From NCBI RefSeq assembly GCF_000298235.1, contig NZ_BAHE01000025.1, positions 1 through 64,000 on the forward strand: 64,000 nt of DNA, read 5' to 3'. The stretch is from Gordonia namibiensis NBRC 108229. GTDB taxonomy: Bacteria > Actinomycetota > Actinomycetes > Mycobacteriales > Mycobacteriaceae. A program made the translations under genes and the position numbers. The notes beneath the pieces are model-generated. The model was given only the letters and a program-made list of their open reading frames with translations. It did not search any database and was not told the DNA's origin. Below are positions 1 to 8,292 of this stretch, one piece after another; within the stretch, counting starts at the first letter, position 1; each line of letters begins with the position of its first letter.

Positions 1-101
1 GAGCGAAGCGAGCCACGAAGGCCTGGTGAGAATCTCGCCAGGCCTTCGTGGCTCGTCGCTATCGCTCCTCGCACCTCAGGCAATAGTGGGGATGCGTTGC
101 G
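1..101. repeat. Hairpin-forming intergenic repeat (family A, copy 1)
   Basis: A perfect 17-bp inverted repeat (10-26 GAGCCACGAAGGCCTGG, 38-54 its complement) with an 11-nt loop. It is followed by CTCCTCGCACCTCAGG, which recurs near 50.88 kb and, inverted and less exactly, near 21.93 kb. It lies just beyond the 3' end of the CaiB gene and could terminate transcription arriving from it. The left end is cut by the window. Confidence 0.7.
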
Positions 102-1241
102 TCAGAACCCCGCCGACGACCCCAGCTCCGGGGCGGGGCCGGCGAAGTAGTGCTCTCCGTCGAACCGGGCCGGGAGACCGGCCGCGAGATACGTGCCGAT
201 GCCGGGCTGGTCCAGCTCGGTGAACAGCGGATTCTTCTGCAACACACCGGACTCGACGACCTCGTCGAACGTGCGATACCGCTCCGACAGCACCGCACTC
301 TTCGCCAGGGCCTCCTCGACCTCGGCGGTGGTGTGGCGTTCGAACCACGCGGCGAACAGCGGCGTGAGGATCCCGCGGTGGGTGTAGCGGTCGGCTTCGG
401 TGGTGAAGTCGGCGCCGAGTGCCTTCTCGATCGCGGCCACCGCGTCGCCGGTCTCGGTCATGGCGACCAGATCGCGGAAGTGACGCGGGGTGAGGGCGAC
501 GAGCATGAAGCGACCGCCGTCGGCGGCGACGAAATCTGTTCCATACGTGCCGTACACGTCGTTACCGGTCGCCGGCCGGCTGCCGCCGCCGAACTGCGGT
601 TCGGTGAGGTAGCCGAGCGTCCCGGCGATCGCGAGGGCGGTGTCCTCGAGGGGCAACGTGATCTGGGCACCGGCGCCGGTCTGGTCGCGGCGTCGGACTG
701 CAGCGGTGATCGCCAGAGCGGCATACAGGCCACAGGCCACATCCCACGCGGGGAGGGCGTGGTTGACGACGCCCGCGTAGTCGGTGGGGCCGGTGATCGA
801 CGGGAAGCCCAGTGCCGCGTTGACCGTGTAGTCGACGCCGGGAGTGCCGTCGGTGCGTCCGAGCAGTTCGAGGGTGATGACGTCGGGGCGCTTGGCGGCC
901 AACGTGTCGTGACTCATCCATGCGCGACCGCCGGCGTTGGTGACGAGGATGCCGCCGCCCGGACCGCTCTCGGTGACGAGATCCTGGATCAGCTTCTGCC
1001 CCTCGGGCTCCCGGAAGTTCGCGGTCACCGACTTCTTTCCCCGGTTGAGACCGGTCCAGTAGATGGAGTTGCCGTCGGCGGTGACCGGCCAGCGGTTGGT
1101 GTCGGCGGCACCGCCGATGGGGTCGACGCGGATCACCTCGGCGCCGAGCTGGGACAGCGTCAGACCGCACAGCGGTGACGCGACGAAGCTCGACACCTCC
1201 ACGATGCGAAGGCCCTCGAGGGGGCGGGGATTGGTGCTCAT
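102..1241 (-). CDS. CaiB/BaiF family (class III) CoA transferase
   Basis: 379 aa, close to the usual length of class III CoA transferases, which move CoA between carboxylic acids via an aspartyl-CoA intermediate. The N-terminus has the family pattern: LEGLRIVEVSSFVASPLCG, then LGAEVIRVDPIGG, then GKKSVTANFREPEG. The ATG at 1241 is preceded by GGAGGAT. It is the last gene of a minus-strand operon after a double-hotdog MaoC protein (34-bp gap) and CitE. That set matches mesaconyl-CoA or itaconyl-CoA metabolism, where a CaiB enzyme either activates the acid or moves CoA within mesaconate. The exact substrate cannot be read from the sequence. The family is sure, the pathway is inferred. Confidence 0.85.
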   Translation of the reverse strand: MSTNPRPLEGLRIVEVSSFVASPLCGLTLSQLGAEVIRVDPIGGAADTNRWPVTADGNSIYWTGLNRGKKSVTANFREPEGQKLIQDLVTESGPGGGILVTNAGGRAWMSHDTLAAKRPDVITLELLGRTDGTPGVDYTVNAALGFPSITGPTDYAGVVNHALPAWDVACGLYAALAITAAVRRRDQTGAGAQITLPLEDTALAIAGTLGYLTEPQFGGGSRPATGNDVYGTYGTDFVAADGGRFMLVALTPRHFRDLVAMTETGDAVAAIEKALGADFTTEADRYTHRGILTPLFAAWFERHTTAEVEEALAKSAVLSERYRTFDEVVESGVLQKNPLFTELDQPGIGTYLAAGLPARFDGEHYFAGPAPELGSSAGF

Positions 1242-1275
1242 GAGCGAAAGATCCTCCGGGGGGCGGGTGTTCGGG

Positions 1276-2289
1276 TCAGGCCATCAGGACGTGGTAGCGC
1301 CAGTCGAGGACGTCGCGGTCCCCCTGGCCGTCGGCGTCGCCGTGGGCGACGACCTTCGACCGAAGCCGCAGGAGCCCGCCGCCACCGTCGAGCGGGGTGG
1401 CTTCCTCGACGTGGATCTCTGAGCTGAGGGTGTCGCCCTCATGCACGGGGCCGGTGTGGTCGCACGCGTCCCAGGCCACCACGGTCACCAGGTTCGGCAG
1501 GGCACGGTTGGCCTGCGACAGAGCGAGTCCGATGGTGTGTCCGCCGTAGACGAGTCGACCGCCCGCGGCCTTGCCCGCCACCCGCTCGTCATGGTGGGTG
1601 GCCGCGATGTTCAGCGACAGGCGCGCGAGTTCCGGTGCGCTGGAGACCACGTCGGCGCTCGAGCGGAAGACGCGTCCGGCCAGATCCGGGGAGAAGTGCT
1701 GTCCGCCGAACGACGACCGGAAGGCGGCCAGATCCCAATCGGGCAACGCGGGGTCGGCTTCGTCGCCGGGCCCGATGGTGCTCAGATCGTCGGCGTGCAC
1801 GGTGCGATCCGGGTCGGCGTTCGGCGACAGCGGCAGCATCGCGCAGCGGTAGAAGTCGAGGACCGTCGCGCCGTTCTGATCGGTGGTGACCATGTGCAGC
1901 GCGGCCAGGCCGGTCGGGGCGCGGCCGGGCTTGGACTTGTTCTCCCGCAGCCCGACGACCTCGGTCACGGTGGTGAGCGTATCGCCGATCTTCGGGTAGC
2001 TCAGGAAACGCAGCCCGCGGTAGAACAGGTTGGCCTTGACGTGATGAGTGGCGAGTGTCGACTGTCCGATCGCGACGTCGGTGACGAGCCCGGGATGAGC
2101 GAGCGTGCCCTCGCCCAGGACGCGACCCGCCAGATGTGCGTCGAGTGAAAGCCTCAGGCGGTCACCGAGAATCGACTGATGGCCGGCGGCGAGACCGGAG
2201 GTGAGTGTCAGCGACGGGGCGTCGTCGAAGACCTGTCCGTGGGTCAGTTCGTCGAAGTATGGTCCGCCGACCGCGATCGCCTCAGTCAT
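1276..2289 (-). CDS. Double-hotdog MaoC-family hydratase, mesaconyl/itaconyl-CoA hydratase-like
   Basis: 337 aa from the ATG at 2289; this start overlaps the 3' end of citE by 8 bp. Two hotdog domains are visible. The N-terminal half begins PYFDELTHGQVF and has SLTLTSG. The C-terminal half contains GRLVYGGHTIGLALSQANRA, a layout I associate with mesaconyl-CoA hydratase. Such enzymes add water reversibly to C5 unsaturated acyl-CoAs. Between a CitE-type lyase and a CaiB CoA transferase it would supply beta-methylmalyl-CoA or citramalyl-CoA for cleavage. It could instead act on another branched 2-enoyl-CoA. A longer reading starting at 2463 would only translate citE in another frame. Confidence 0.75.
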   Translation of the reverse strand: MTEAIAVGGPYFDELTHGQVFDDAPSLTLTSGLAAGHQSILGDRLRLSLDAHLAGRVLGEGTLAHPGLVTDVAIGQSTLATHHVKANLFYRGLRFLSYPKIGDTLTTVTEVVGLRENKSKPGRAPTGLAALHMVTTDQNGATVLDFYRCAMLPLSPNADPDRTVHADDLSTIGPGDEADPALPDWDLAAFRSSFGGQHFSPDLAGRVFRSSADVVSSAPELARLSLNIAATHHDERVAGKAAGGRLVYGGHTIGLALSQANRALPNLVTVVAWDACDHTGPVHEGDTLSSEIHVEEATPLDGGGGLLRLRSKVVAHGDADGQGDRDVLDWRYHVLMA

Positions 2290-3124
2290 CGACTGCCGCC
2301 TTCGCGAGCACCCGGCGAGCGGAGACGGCGAGTGCCTCGTCGAGCATCCGGCCATCGAGCTCTGCGGCACCTGCGCCCGCGGCAGCCGCCTTCTCCAGCG
2401 CCTCGAGTACTCGTCGCGCGTCCTCGACGGCGTCGGAGTCCGGGGTGAAGATCTCGATGGCACTTGCCAATTGCGCAGGATGGATCACCCAGGTTCCGTC
2501 GAAGCCGAGGTCGCGGACCCAGCGCTTGGCGTCCCGAAAGGTGTCGTCGTCGGCAATGGTCAGGTGGGGGCCGTCGACCACGTCGACACCCGCGGCTCGG
2601 GCGGCGAGTAACACCGAGTCCTGCACGACATGCCACGTGTGCATGGGCAGACCCGACGCGCGGCCCAGCGACGCACCGAGATCGGCGTACCCGATCAGAA
2701 CGGCGTCGAGACGGTCGGTGGCCGCGCAGATCGCTGCGGCATCGCGGATGCCGCGCGGGGTTTCCAGCAGCGCCTGGAGCCGGACCGGGGAGTCGCCGAG
2801 CTGTTTGTCGGCCTCCAGGAGGTCGCCGGGGGTGTCGGCCTTGGGGAGCACCACCGAGGTCAGGTTCGGCATCTGCGCGCACGCCGCGAGATCGTCCGAC
2901 GCCCACGGGGTGTCGATGGCGTTGATGCGCAGCGAGACCGCGCGATCGGCGCCGAACTCGTTGACGAGTTCGGCAGCGGCGGCGCGTGCGGTGTCCTTGT
3001 TGGCCGGGGTGACCGCGTCCTCGAGGTCGAGGACCACCTCGTCGGCGATCGAGGCCAGCGCCTTGCGTGCCTTGCGGTCGTCGGAGGCCGGCGCCACCAG
3101 AACGCCTCGTCTTCTCTGCACCAT
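2282..3124 (-). CDS. CitE-like HpcH/HpaI aldolase family protein (citramalyl/malyl-CoA lyase-like)
   Basis: 280 aa from the ATG at 3124; a TTG 9 bp upstream is the alternative. CitE family hallmarks: RRGVLVAPASDDRKARKA at the N-terminus, LDLEDAV at residues 33-38 with Glu36/Asp37 for Mg2+ and substrate, and VSLRINAIDTPW. Such proteins cleave beta-hydroxyacyl-CoAs such as citramalyl-CoA, beta-methylmalyl-CoA and malyl-CoA. It is the first gene of the CitE-MaoC-CaiB operon. Its length (about 280 residues) fits stand-alone lyases rather than the citrate lyase beta subunit, and there is no citD/citF nearby. The family is firm, the substrate inferred from neighbours. Confidence 0.82.
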   Translation of the reverse strand: MVQRRRGVLVAPASDDRKARKALASIADEVVLDLEDAVTPANKDTARAAAAELVNEFGADRAVSLRINAIDTPWASDDLAACAQMPNLTSVVLPKADTPGDLLEADKQLGDSPVRLQALLETPRGIRDAAAICAATDRLDAVLIGYADLGASLGRASGLPMHTWHVVQDSVLLAARAAGVDVVDGPHLTIADDDTFRDAKRWVRDLGFDGTWVIHPAQLASAIEIFTPDSDAVEDARRVLEALEKAAAAGAGAAELDGRMLDEALAVSARRVLAKAAVDD

Positions 3125-3298
3125 TGCTCCCAATTGATCGTGACAACCCGGGTGTCGGGTCCAAATGTGCGGCCAAAGTGTGCCGTCACGGTTCTATCAG
3201 ACCTGGACGTCTGATGGGAAGGTTGACATAGGTACGGCCGATGGACAAAATGGCCGTACAAATCAGCCCGACCACGAAGAGCACAGGTGAGCCCCTCC
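3125..3298. promoter_or_regulatory. Divergent promoter region with two perfect inverted repeats
   Basis: Lies between citE (minus) and an acyl-CoA dehydrogenase (plus). ATCAGAC at 3196-3202 and GTCTGAT at 3209-3215 form a 7-bp inverted repeat with a 6-nt spacer. GTACGGCC at 3232-3239 and GGCCGTAC at 3252-3259 form an 8-bp repeat with a 12-nt spacer. TTGACA at 3223-3228 with CAAAAT at 3246-3251 (17-bp spacing) is a possible plus-strand promoter, and its -10 box falls within the second repeat. The adjacent GntR regulator is the natural candidate binder. Confidence 0.55.
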
Positions 3299-4450
3299 AT
3301 GAGCACGCTGTCAGCCGAAGAATCGTTCCTCGTCGAGACCGTTCGGCGGTTCGTCGACCGCGAGGTCAAGCCGACCGTGCAGGAGGTCGAGCACGCCAAC
3401 GAATACCCCGAGAAGTGGATCGAGCAGATGAAGCAGATCGGGATCTACGGACTGGCCGTGCCCGAGGAGTACGGCGGCTCGCCGGTGTCGATGCCCTGCT
3501 ACGCGCAGGTCACCCAGGAGCTCGCCCGGGGCTGGATGAGCCTCGCGGGTGCGATGGGCGGACACACCGTGGTCGCCAAGCTGATCACGCTGTTCGGCAC
3601 CGAGGAGCAGAAGCAGAACTATCTGCCGCGGATGGCCACGGGCGAGATGCGGGCGACGATGGCCCTGACCGAGCCCGGCGGTGGTTCCGACCTGCAGGCG
3701 ATGTCGACCGTTGCCAAGGAGGACGGCGACGAGCTGGTCATCAGCGGCGCCAAGACCTGGATCAGCAATGCCCGACGCTCGGGACTGATCGCGCTGCTCT
3801 GCAAGACCGATCCGGCGGCGCAGCCGCGACACCGGGGCATCTCGATCGTCCTCGTCGAACACGGTCCCGGACTGACGGTCTCGCGCGACCTGCCCAAGCT
3901 GGGTTACAAGGGCGTAGAGAGCTGCGAGCTCTCGTTCGATGGCTACCGCGCACCCAAGTCGGCGATCCTCGGCACGGTGCCCGGCAAGGGTTTCGGACAG
4001 ATGATGAAAGGTCTGGAGACCGGGCGTATCCAGGTCGCCTGTCGCGCACTGGGTGTCGCAACGGCCGCTCTCGAGGACTCGCTGGCCTACGCGCAGCAGC
4101 GCGAGTCCTTCGGCCAGCCGATCTGGAAACACCAGTCGATCGGCAACTACCTGGCCGACATGGCGACCAAGCTCACCGCGGCCCGGCAACTCACCTGGCA
4201 CGCGGCCGAGCAGTACGACAAGGGCGAGCGCTGCGACATGGAGGCCGGCATGGCCAAGCTTTATGCCTCCGAGGTCGCCATGGAGATCGCCCTCAACGCG
4301 GTTCGCATCCACGGCGGATACGGTTACTCCACCGAATTCGACGTCGAGCGGTACTTCCGCGACGCACCGCTGATGATCGTCGGTGAGGGCACCAACGAGA
4401 TCCAGCGCAATGTGATCGCCGCGCAGCTCGTGGCGCGGGGCGGTATCTGA
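3299..4450 (+). CDS. Acyl-CoA dehydrogenase
   Basis: 383 aa, full length for the FAD acyl-CoA dehydrogenase family. Family motifs: MALTEPGGGSD, the KTWISNA segment, a C-terminal GYGYSTEF, and VGEGTNEIQ, whose first Glu is the usual catalytic base. The ATG at 3299 is preferred because AGGTGA lies 8 nt before it; a GTG at 3287 is in frame but has no clear ribosome site. It oxidises an acyl-CoA at the alpha-beta bond and passes electrons to ETF. Divergent from citE-MaoC-CaiB and followed by a GntR regulator, so it may make the enoyl-CoA that this operon uses. The substrate is not determinable. Confidence 0.88.
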   Translation: MSTLSAEESFLVETVRRFVDREVKPTVQEVEHANEYPEKWIEQMKQIGIYGLAVPEEYGGSPVSMPCYAQVTQELARGWMSLAGAMGGHTVVAKLITLFGTEEQKQNYLPRMATGEMRATMALTEPGGGSDLQAMSTVAKEDGDELVISGAKTWISNARRSGLIALLCKTDPAAQPRHRGISIVLVEHGPGLTVSRDLPKLGYKGVESCELSFDGYRAPKSAILGTVPGKGFGQMMKGLETGRIQVACRALGVATAALEDSLAYAQQRESFGQPIWKHQSIGNYLADMATKLTAARQLTWHAAEQYDKGERCDMEAGMAKLYASEVAMEIALNAVRIHGGYGYSTEFDVERYFRDAPLMIVGEGTNEIQRNVIAAQLVARGGI

Positions 4451-4496
4451 CGGCGACGGTTCGTCGGCAGCGGTGGTACTCGAACAGGGGAGTGGG

Positions 4497-5240
4497 ATGG
4501 GCGAGGTCGGGCAGTCCGAGCCGGCGTACAAGGTGCTGGCCGCCGAACTGCGTTCGCACATCGCGCAGGGTCGCTACAAGGGAGGTGTCCGGCTGCCCAC
4601 CGAGTCCGAGCTCTCGCAGGAGTACGGGCTGAGCAGGCAGACGGTGCGCCGCGCCTTCCTCGAGTTGGTCACCGAGGGTTCGGTGTACCGGGTGCCCGGG
4701 CGAGGTACCTTCGCGACCGAGAACGCCGGTCAGTATCTACGGCAGCTCGGCTCGATCGACGACCTGATGAACCTGTCCACCGACACCGAGATGCAGGTCC
4801 TCGAATCCCCCTCGCGTCGAGTCGATCTCGAGGCTGCCGGGCGCCTGCGTCTCGACACCGACGTCGTCTACCGGATCGTGTTCCAGCGTTTCCACGACGG
4901 CGTGCCGTTTGTGGTCACGACCGTGTCGTGGCCCGAGTCGGTGGCGCGGCTCGTGATCGATGCGCCCGAGGTGAAGTCCGGGGCGACAAGTGATTCCACG
5001 ATGATCGGTCTGCTCGAACCCCATCTGCAGTATCCGATCGAGGAATGCGCGCAATCCATCACGGCCACCACCGCCGACGCCGAGACCGCACGGCGTCTCG
5101 GCTGTCCGGAGGGACATGCGGTGCTGCGGGTAGACCGGCTCTACACCGACTCTCGTGGGCGGGCGGTCGAACTCGCGGTCAGTTACTTCCTGCCCGAGCA
5201 TTACACCTACCGCGTGACGCTGCGTCGTAGCGGTTTGTGA
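4497..5240 (+). CDS. GntR family transcriptional regulator, HutC subfamily (UTRA domain)
   Basis: 247 aa. An N-terminal winged helix (YKVLAAELRSHIAQG, LPTESELSQEYGLSRQTVRRA, GRGTF) is followed by a UTRA ligand-binding domain from about residue 85 (VYRIVFQRFHDGVPF through to VELAVSYFLPEHYTYR). The ATG at 4497 follows AGGGGAG with good spacing; a GTG at 4473 is in frame but less likely. Located 46 bp after the acyl-CoA dehydrogenase, probably co-transcribed with it. It likely controls that gene and the divergent C5-acid operon through the inverted repeats at 3196-3259. The effector is unknown. Confidence 0.85.
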   Translation: MGEVGQSEPAYKVLAAELRSHIAQGRYKGGVRLPTESELSQEYGLSRQTVRRAFLELVTEGSVYRVPGRGTFATENAGQYLRQLGSIDDLMNLSTDTEMQVLESPSRRVDLEAAGRLRLDTDVVYRIVFQRFHDGVPFVVTTVSWPESVARLVIDAPEVKSGATSDSTMIGLLEPHLQYPIEECAQSITATTADAETARRLGCPEGHAVLRVDRLYTDSRGRAVELAVSYFLPEHYTYRVTLRRSGL

Positions 5241-5251
5241 CGCACAACGAA

Positions 5252-5287
5252 AGTGGCCCGGCAGTCGACGATGACTGCCGGGCCACT
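5252..5287. terminator. Strong hairpin between convergent genes
   Basis: Perfect 15-bp stem: AGTGGCCCGGCAGTC at 5252-5266, 6-nt loop, complement at 5273-5287. It sits between the stops of the GntR gene (5240) and the MFS gene (5304), so it can serve both directions. There is no U-tract, as is usual in actinobacteria. Confidence 0.8.
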
Positions 5288-5303
5288 CTCGCGTTCGGGA
5301 GGG

Positions 5304-6782
5304 TCAGTGACCGGCGCGGGCCGGCTGCTCTTCGACGATGCTCGATGCCCTCGCCTTGGTGGGGATCAGCAGGGTGATCGCCACGCCGACGAAGGCTGCG
5401 GCGGCCGCGATCAGGAAGCACCAGGTGAACGTCGATTCGTCGGGGACCTCGGTGCCGCCCAGCGAGATGGTCGCGCTGGCCAGGACCAGGGCCATGACGG
5501 CGGAGGCGACGGTGGTGCCCAGTGAACGCATCAGACCGTTCAGGCCGACGGCCGCGCCGGCCTCGGTGGGCGGTACCGACCCCATGATCAGGGTCGGCAT
5601 GGCCGCATAGCCGATGCCCACGCCGATGGCGCAGATGATCGAGGCCAGCATCAGCTTCCACGCCGAGTCCATGAGGAAGAAGGCGAAGATGTAGCCGGCG
5701 CCGAGGATGCTCGCACCGATCGCGAGGGTGAACTTGGCGCCGATCCGGTTGATCAGCAGACCTGAGAGCGGTGCGAAGAACATCATCATCAGGCCGCCCG
5801 GGGCCATCCACAGGCCCGCGGCCAGAATCGACTGTCCCAGGCCGTATCCGGTCGCCTCGGGGAGTCGCAGCAGCATCGGCAGGATGATCGCCTGTGCCAT
5901 CATGCCGAAACCGATGGCCGCAGCCGCGATGTTGGTCAGCAGCACGGCCGGACGAGCCGACGTCCGCAGGTCGACCAGCGGCTCCCGCTGGCGGAGTTCG
6001 AAGAATCCCCACAGAACCAGCACGGCGATGCCGCCGAGGCCCAGACCCAGCGTGCTGGCCGAGGTCCAGCCCCAGTCGTTGGCCTTCGAGACGGCGATGA
6101 GGAAGGCAGAGAGGCCGATGGCCAGGCCAACGGCACCGGGGATGTCGAGGCGTCCGCCCGCGGCGGTGTTCACGCGGGGGAGGAAGACGAGGACGGCGAC
6201 CACGATGAGCACGCCGAGGCCGGTGGCGACCCAGAAGAGAGCGTGCCAATCCCAGGTCTGGACGATCCAGGCCGACAGGGGCAGGCCGATGGCGCCACCG
6301 ACGCCGAGGGTCGCCGACATCGCGGCCACGGCCATGGACGTGATGCGCGGCGGGGTGATCTCGCGGATGAGGCTCATGCCGACCGGGATGAAGCCCATCG
6401 CCAGGCCTTGGACTCCGCGTCCGATGATCAGCGGGATCAGGGTGTCGCCGAGTGCGCAGAGCAGCGAACCGAGGGTGAGCAGCGCGGCGCTCGCGAGCAG
6501 GACGCGCTGCTTGCCGAACATGTCGCCGAGGCGGCCGGCAATCGGCATCGCGACGGCTGCTGCAAGCAGCGTGGCGGTGATGATCCATGAGGCATTGCCG
6601 ATCGAGGTCCCGAGGAGACGCGGCAGATCCGGCTGGATCGGGATGATCAGGGTCTGCATCAGCGAGGCGACGAGGCCGCCGAAGCAGAGCACCACGACGC
6701 TGATGACAGCGCCGGCGGGTGCCTTGTCGGCCGCGGCTGCGGCCTGGTCGTCGGCAGGCGCCTGACCTTGTACGTGGCTCAT
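5304..6782 (-). CDS. MFS drug/solute exporter, DHA2 (EmrB/QacA-like) 14-TM family
   Basis: 492 aa with about 14 hydrophobic segments. MFS motif A appears as GRLGDMFGKQRVL. The N-terminus is short and cytoplasmic (AAAAADKAPAG), followed by the first helix VVLCFGGLVASLMQT. The ATG at 6782 has an excellent GAAGGAGGT upstream. It exports hydrophobic compounds using proton motive force. It is divergent from a MarR-family gene, with the palindromes at 6802-6830 between them, the usual arrangement for a MarR-repressed efflux pump. The substrate is unknown. Confidence 0.88.
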   Translation of the reverse strand: MSHVQGQAPADDQAAAAADKAPAGAVISVVVLCFGGLVASLMQTLIIPIQPDLPRLLGTSIGNASWIITATLLAAAVAMPIAGRLGDMFGKQRVLLASAALLTLGSLLCALGDTLIPLIIGRGVQGLAMGFIPVGMSLIREITPPRITSMAVAAMSATLGVGGAIGLPLSAWIVQTWDWHALFWVATGLGVLIVVAVLVFLPRVNTAAGGRLDIPGAVGLAIGLSAFLIAVSKANDWGWTSASTLGLGLGGIAVLVLWGFFELRQREPLVDLRTSARPAVLLTNIAAAAIGFGMMAQAIILPMLLRLPEATGYGLGQSILAAGLWMAPGGLMMMFFAPLSGLLINRIGAKFTLAIGASILGAGYIFAFFLMDSAWKLMLASIICAIGVGIGYAAMPTLIMGSVPPTEAGAAVGLNGLMRSLGTTVASAVMALVLASATISLGGTEVPDESTFTWCFLIAAAAAFVGVAITLLIPTKARASSIVEEQPARAGH

Positions 6783-6801
6783 ATCTGAGACCTCCTTCGA
6801 G

Positions 6802-6830
6802 GTATGCAGCATACATATGTAACGTACATA
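6802..6830. promoter_or_regulatory. Nested palindromes, candidate MarR operator
   Basis: Three overlapping palindromes lie 20-48 bp upstream of the MFS start: GTATGC-A-GCATAC (6802-6814), TACATATGTA (6812-6821) and TATGTA-ACG-TACATA (6816-6830). They lie between the divergent MFS and MarR genes, fitting autoregulation plus control of the pump. Confidence 0.65.
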
Positions 6831-6877
6831 GGCAAACCGGACAGTAGATTGTCCTGGTCGAATGTGATGGAGGAGAC

Positions 6878-7381
6878 ATGTCCGAGGACCACGCGCCGTG
6901 GCGATCGCCGGTGCACCGAGACCTGGCGGCCGAATTGCTGCGCATGTCCCGGCGGCGGAGTCTCGTGCATCCATCGGTGGGACTGGAGAAGTCGGCTTTC
7001 GCCATCCTGTGGGTTCTGTCCGACGGGCGGCCGCGGACCCTTCGTGAACTGACCGAGGAACTGGAGCTCGAACAGTCGACGGTGAACCGACAGGTGAACG
7101 CCGCGATCAAGCACGGCTACCTCGAGCGTTTCGAGGTGGAGGACTCGCTGTCCAAGCTGATCCGCCCCACCGAACTGGGTCGGGAGGCCTTCAAACGCGA
7201 CGGACTGTTGCGCGCCCAACGGTTGGAGCAGGTCTTCGCCGACCTTGCGCCGGGCAGTCCCGAGGCGCTGCTCCATGAATTACGGGCGTTCAACGACGCC
7301 TATGAACGGACGCAGGACCGGCACGGGACCGGTGAGCGGAACGAGAAGAGCGATGAGGGATTGAAGAGAGGGCTGGCATGA
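6878..7381 (+). CDS. MarR family transcriptional regulator
   Basis: 167 aa with a winged helix core: LEKSAFAILWVLSDG, LRELTEELELEQSTVNRQVNAA, then the wing around RFEVEDSLSKLIRPTELG. The ATG at 6878 follows GGAGGAG. Divergent from an MFS exporter and overlapping the next gene, an SDR, by 4 bp (ATGA), so the two form an operon. It probably represses the exporter and itself through the palindromes at 6802-6830. The ligand is unknown. Confidence 0.85.
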   Translation: MSEDHAPWRSPVHRDLAAELLRMSRRRSLVHPSVGLEKSAFAILWVLSDGRPRTLRELTEELELEQSTVNRQVNAAIKHGYLERFEVEDSLSKLIRPTELGREAFKRDGLLRAQRLEQVFADLAPGSPEALLHELRAFNDAYERTQDRHGTGERNEKSDEGLKRGLA

Positions 7382-8250
7382 GCACTGGGGGCGGTACGTA
7401 CGTGGTGACCGGATCGGCGTCGGGGATGGGGGCGGCTGTCGCCAAATCCCTGTGCGGGGAGGGCCATACGGTGATCGGCGTCGATCTGCGGGACGCCGAT
7501 GTCGTCGCCGACCTGTCGACCCCGCACGGTCGGCAGAAGGCTGCGGAGGAAGTCCTGGCCAAGACCGGCGGGAAGCTCGACGGTGCGGTCCTCGCCGCCG
7601 GAATGGGGCCGACCAAGGGGCGTGAGCGGATGATCACCGAGGTCAACGTCCTCGGCGTCACCGACCTGCTGACCGCCTGGCGTCCGGCGCTGGCCGCTGC
7701 GGACAAGGCGAAAGTGGTTGTCTTCGGCTCCAATTCGACGACGGTGACACCGCTGGTGCCGCGCGGCGCGATCCGCCGGCTCATCAACGGCGACACGGTC
7801 GGTGCCACCCGGCAGATCCTCCGACGCCGCGGCGTCACCGCGCCGGTCGCCTACGCGGCGTCGAAGATCGCGGTCACCCAGTGGGTCCGCTGGCAGGGCA
7901 CCAAGCCGGAGTGGGCGGGTGCGGGCATCCGGATCAACGTGATCGCACCCGGCCCGGTGATGACGCCGCTGCTGCAGGCACAGCTCGACAGCCCGCAGGC
8001 CAAGGCCGTCACGTCGTTCCCGGTTCCGGTGCGCGAGTTCGGAACCCCCGAACAACTCGCCGCATGGGTGATGACCATGCTGTCGCCCGCCGCCGACTTC
8101 ATGGCCGGCACCATCATCACCGTCGACGGTGGAACCGAGGCCCTCATGCGTACCCGGGACTGGCCCCGGCCGCTGCCGGTGCGCGGGATTCCGAAGCTGC
8201 TGTGGAAGATGTACCGCGCGCCGAAGGACGGGCAGGTCGCCCAGTACTGA
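7378..8250 (+). CDS. Short-chain dehydrogenase/reductase
   Basis: 290 aa classical SDR. The NAD(P) glycine motif TGSASGMG is at residues 11-18, and Tyr159/Lys163 (YAASK) with a Ser near 118 form the catalytic set. PGPVMTPLL and the C-terminal ITVDGGTE are family features. The acidic residue after strand beta2 (GVDLRD) suggests NAD preference. It overlaps the MarR gene and probably acts on the compound that the MarR protein senses. It resembles 3-alpha-hydroxysteroid dehydrogenase/carveol-type SDRs, but the substrate is not assignable. Confidence 0.82.
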   Translation: MSTGGGTYVVTGSASGMGAAVAKSLCGEGHTVIGVDLRDADVVADLSTPHGRQKAAEEVLAKTGGKLDGAVLAAGMGPTKGRERMITEVNVLGVTDLLTAWRPALAAADKAKVVVFGSNSTTVTPLVPRGAIRRLINGDTVGATRQILRRRGVTAPVAYAASKIAVTQWVRWQGTKPEWAGAGIRINVIAPGPVMTPLLQAQLDSPQAKAVTSFPVPVREFGTPEQLAAWVMTMLSPAADFMAGTIITVDGGTEALMRTRDWPRPLPVRGIPKLLWKMYRAPKDGQVAQY

Positions 8251-8252
8251 CA

Positions 8253-8269
8253 GCAGTATCCAATACTGC
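8253..8269. terminator. Short hairpin between convergent genes
   Basis: GCAGTAT (8253-8259), 3-nt loop, ATACTGC (8263-8269), in the 42-bp gap between the SDR stop and the stop of the minus-strand decarboxylase-like gene. Possibly a bidirectional terminator; the stem is only 7 bp. Confidence 0.4.
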
Positions 8270-8292
8270 CTGCGACCTGCCCGGCTCGGGTT

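Noticed and set aside
150..1178. Long plus-strand open frame of 342 codons opposite the CaiB gene
   Set aside because: The reverse frame has full CaiB motifs and a ribosome site; the plus-strand translation is rich in Gly/Arg/Val without domains, a common antisense artefact in high-GC DNA.
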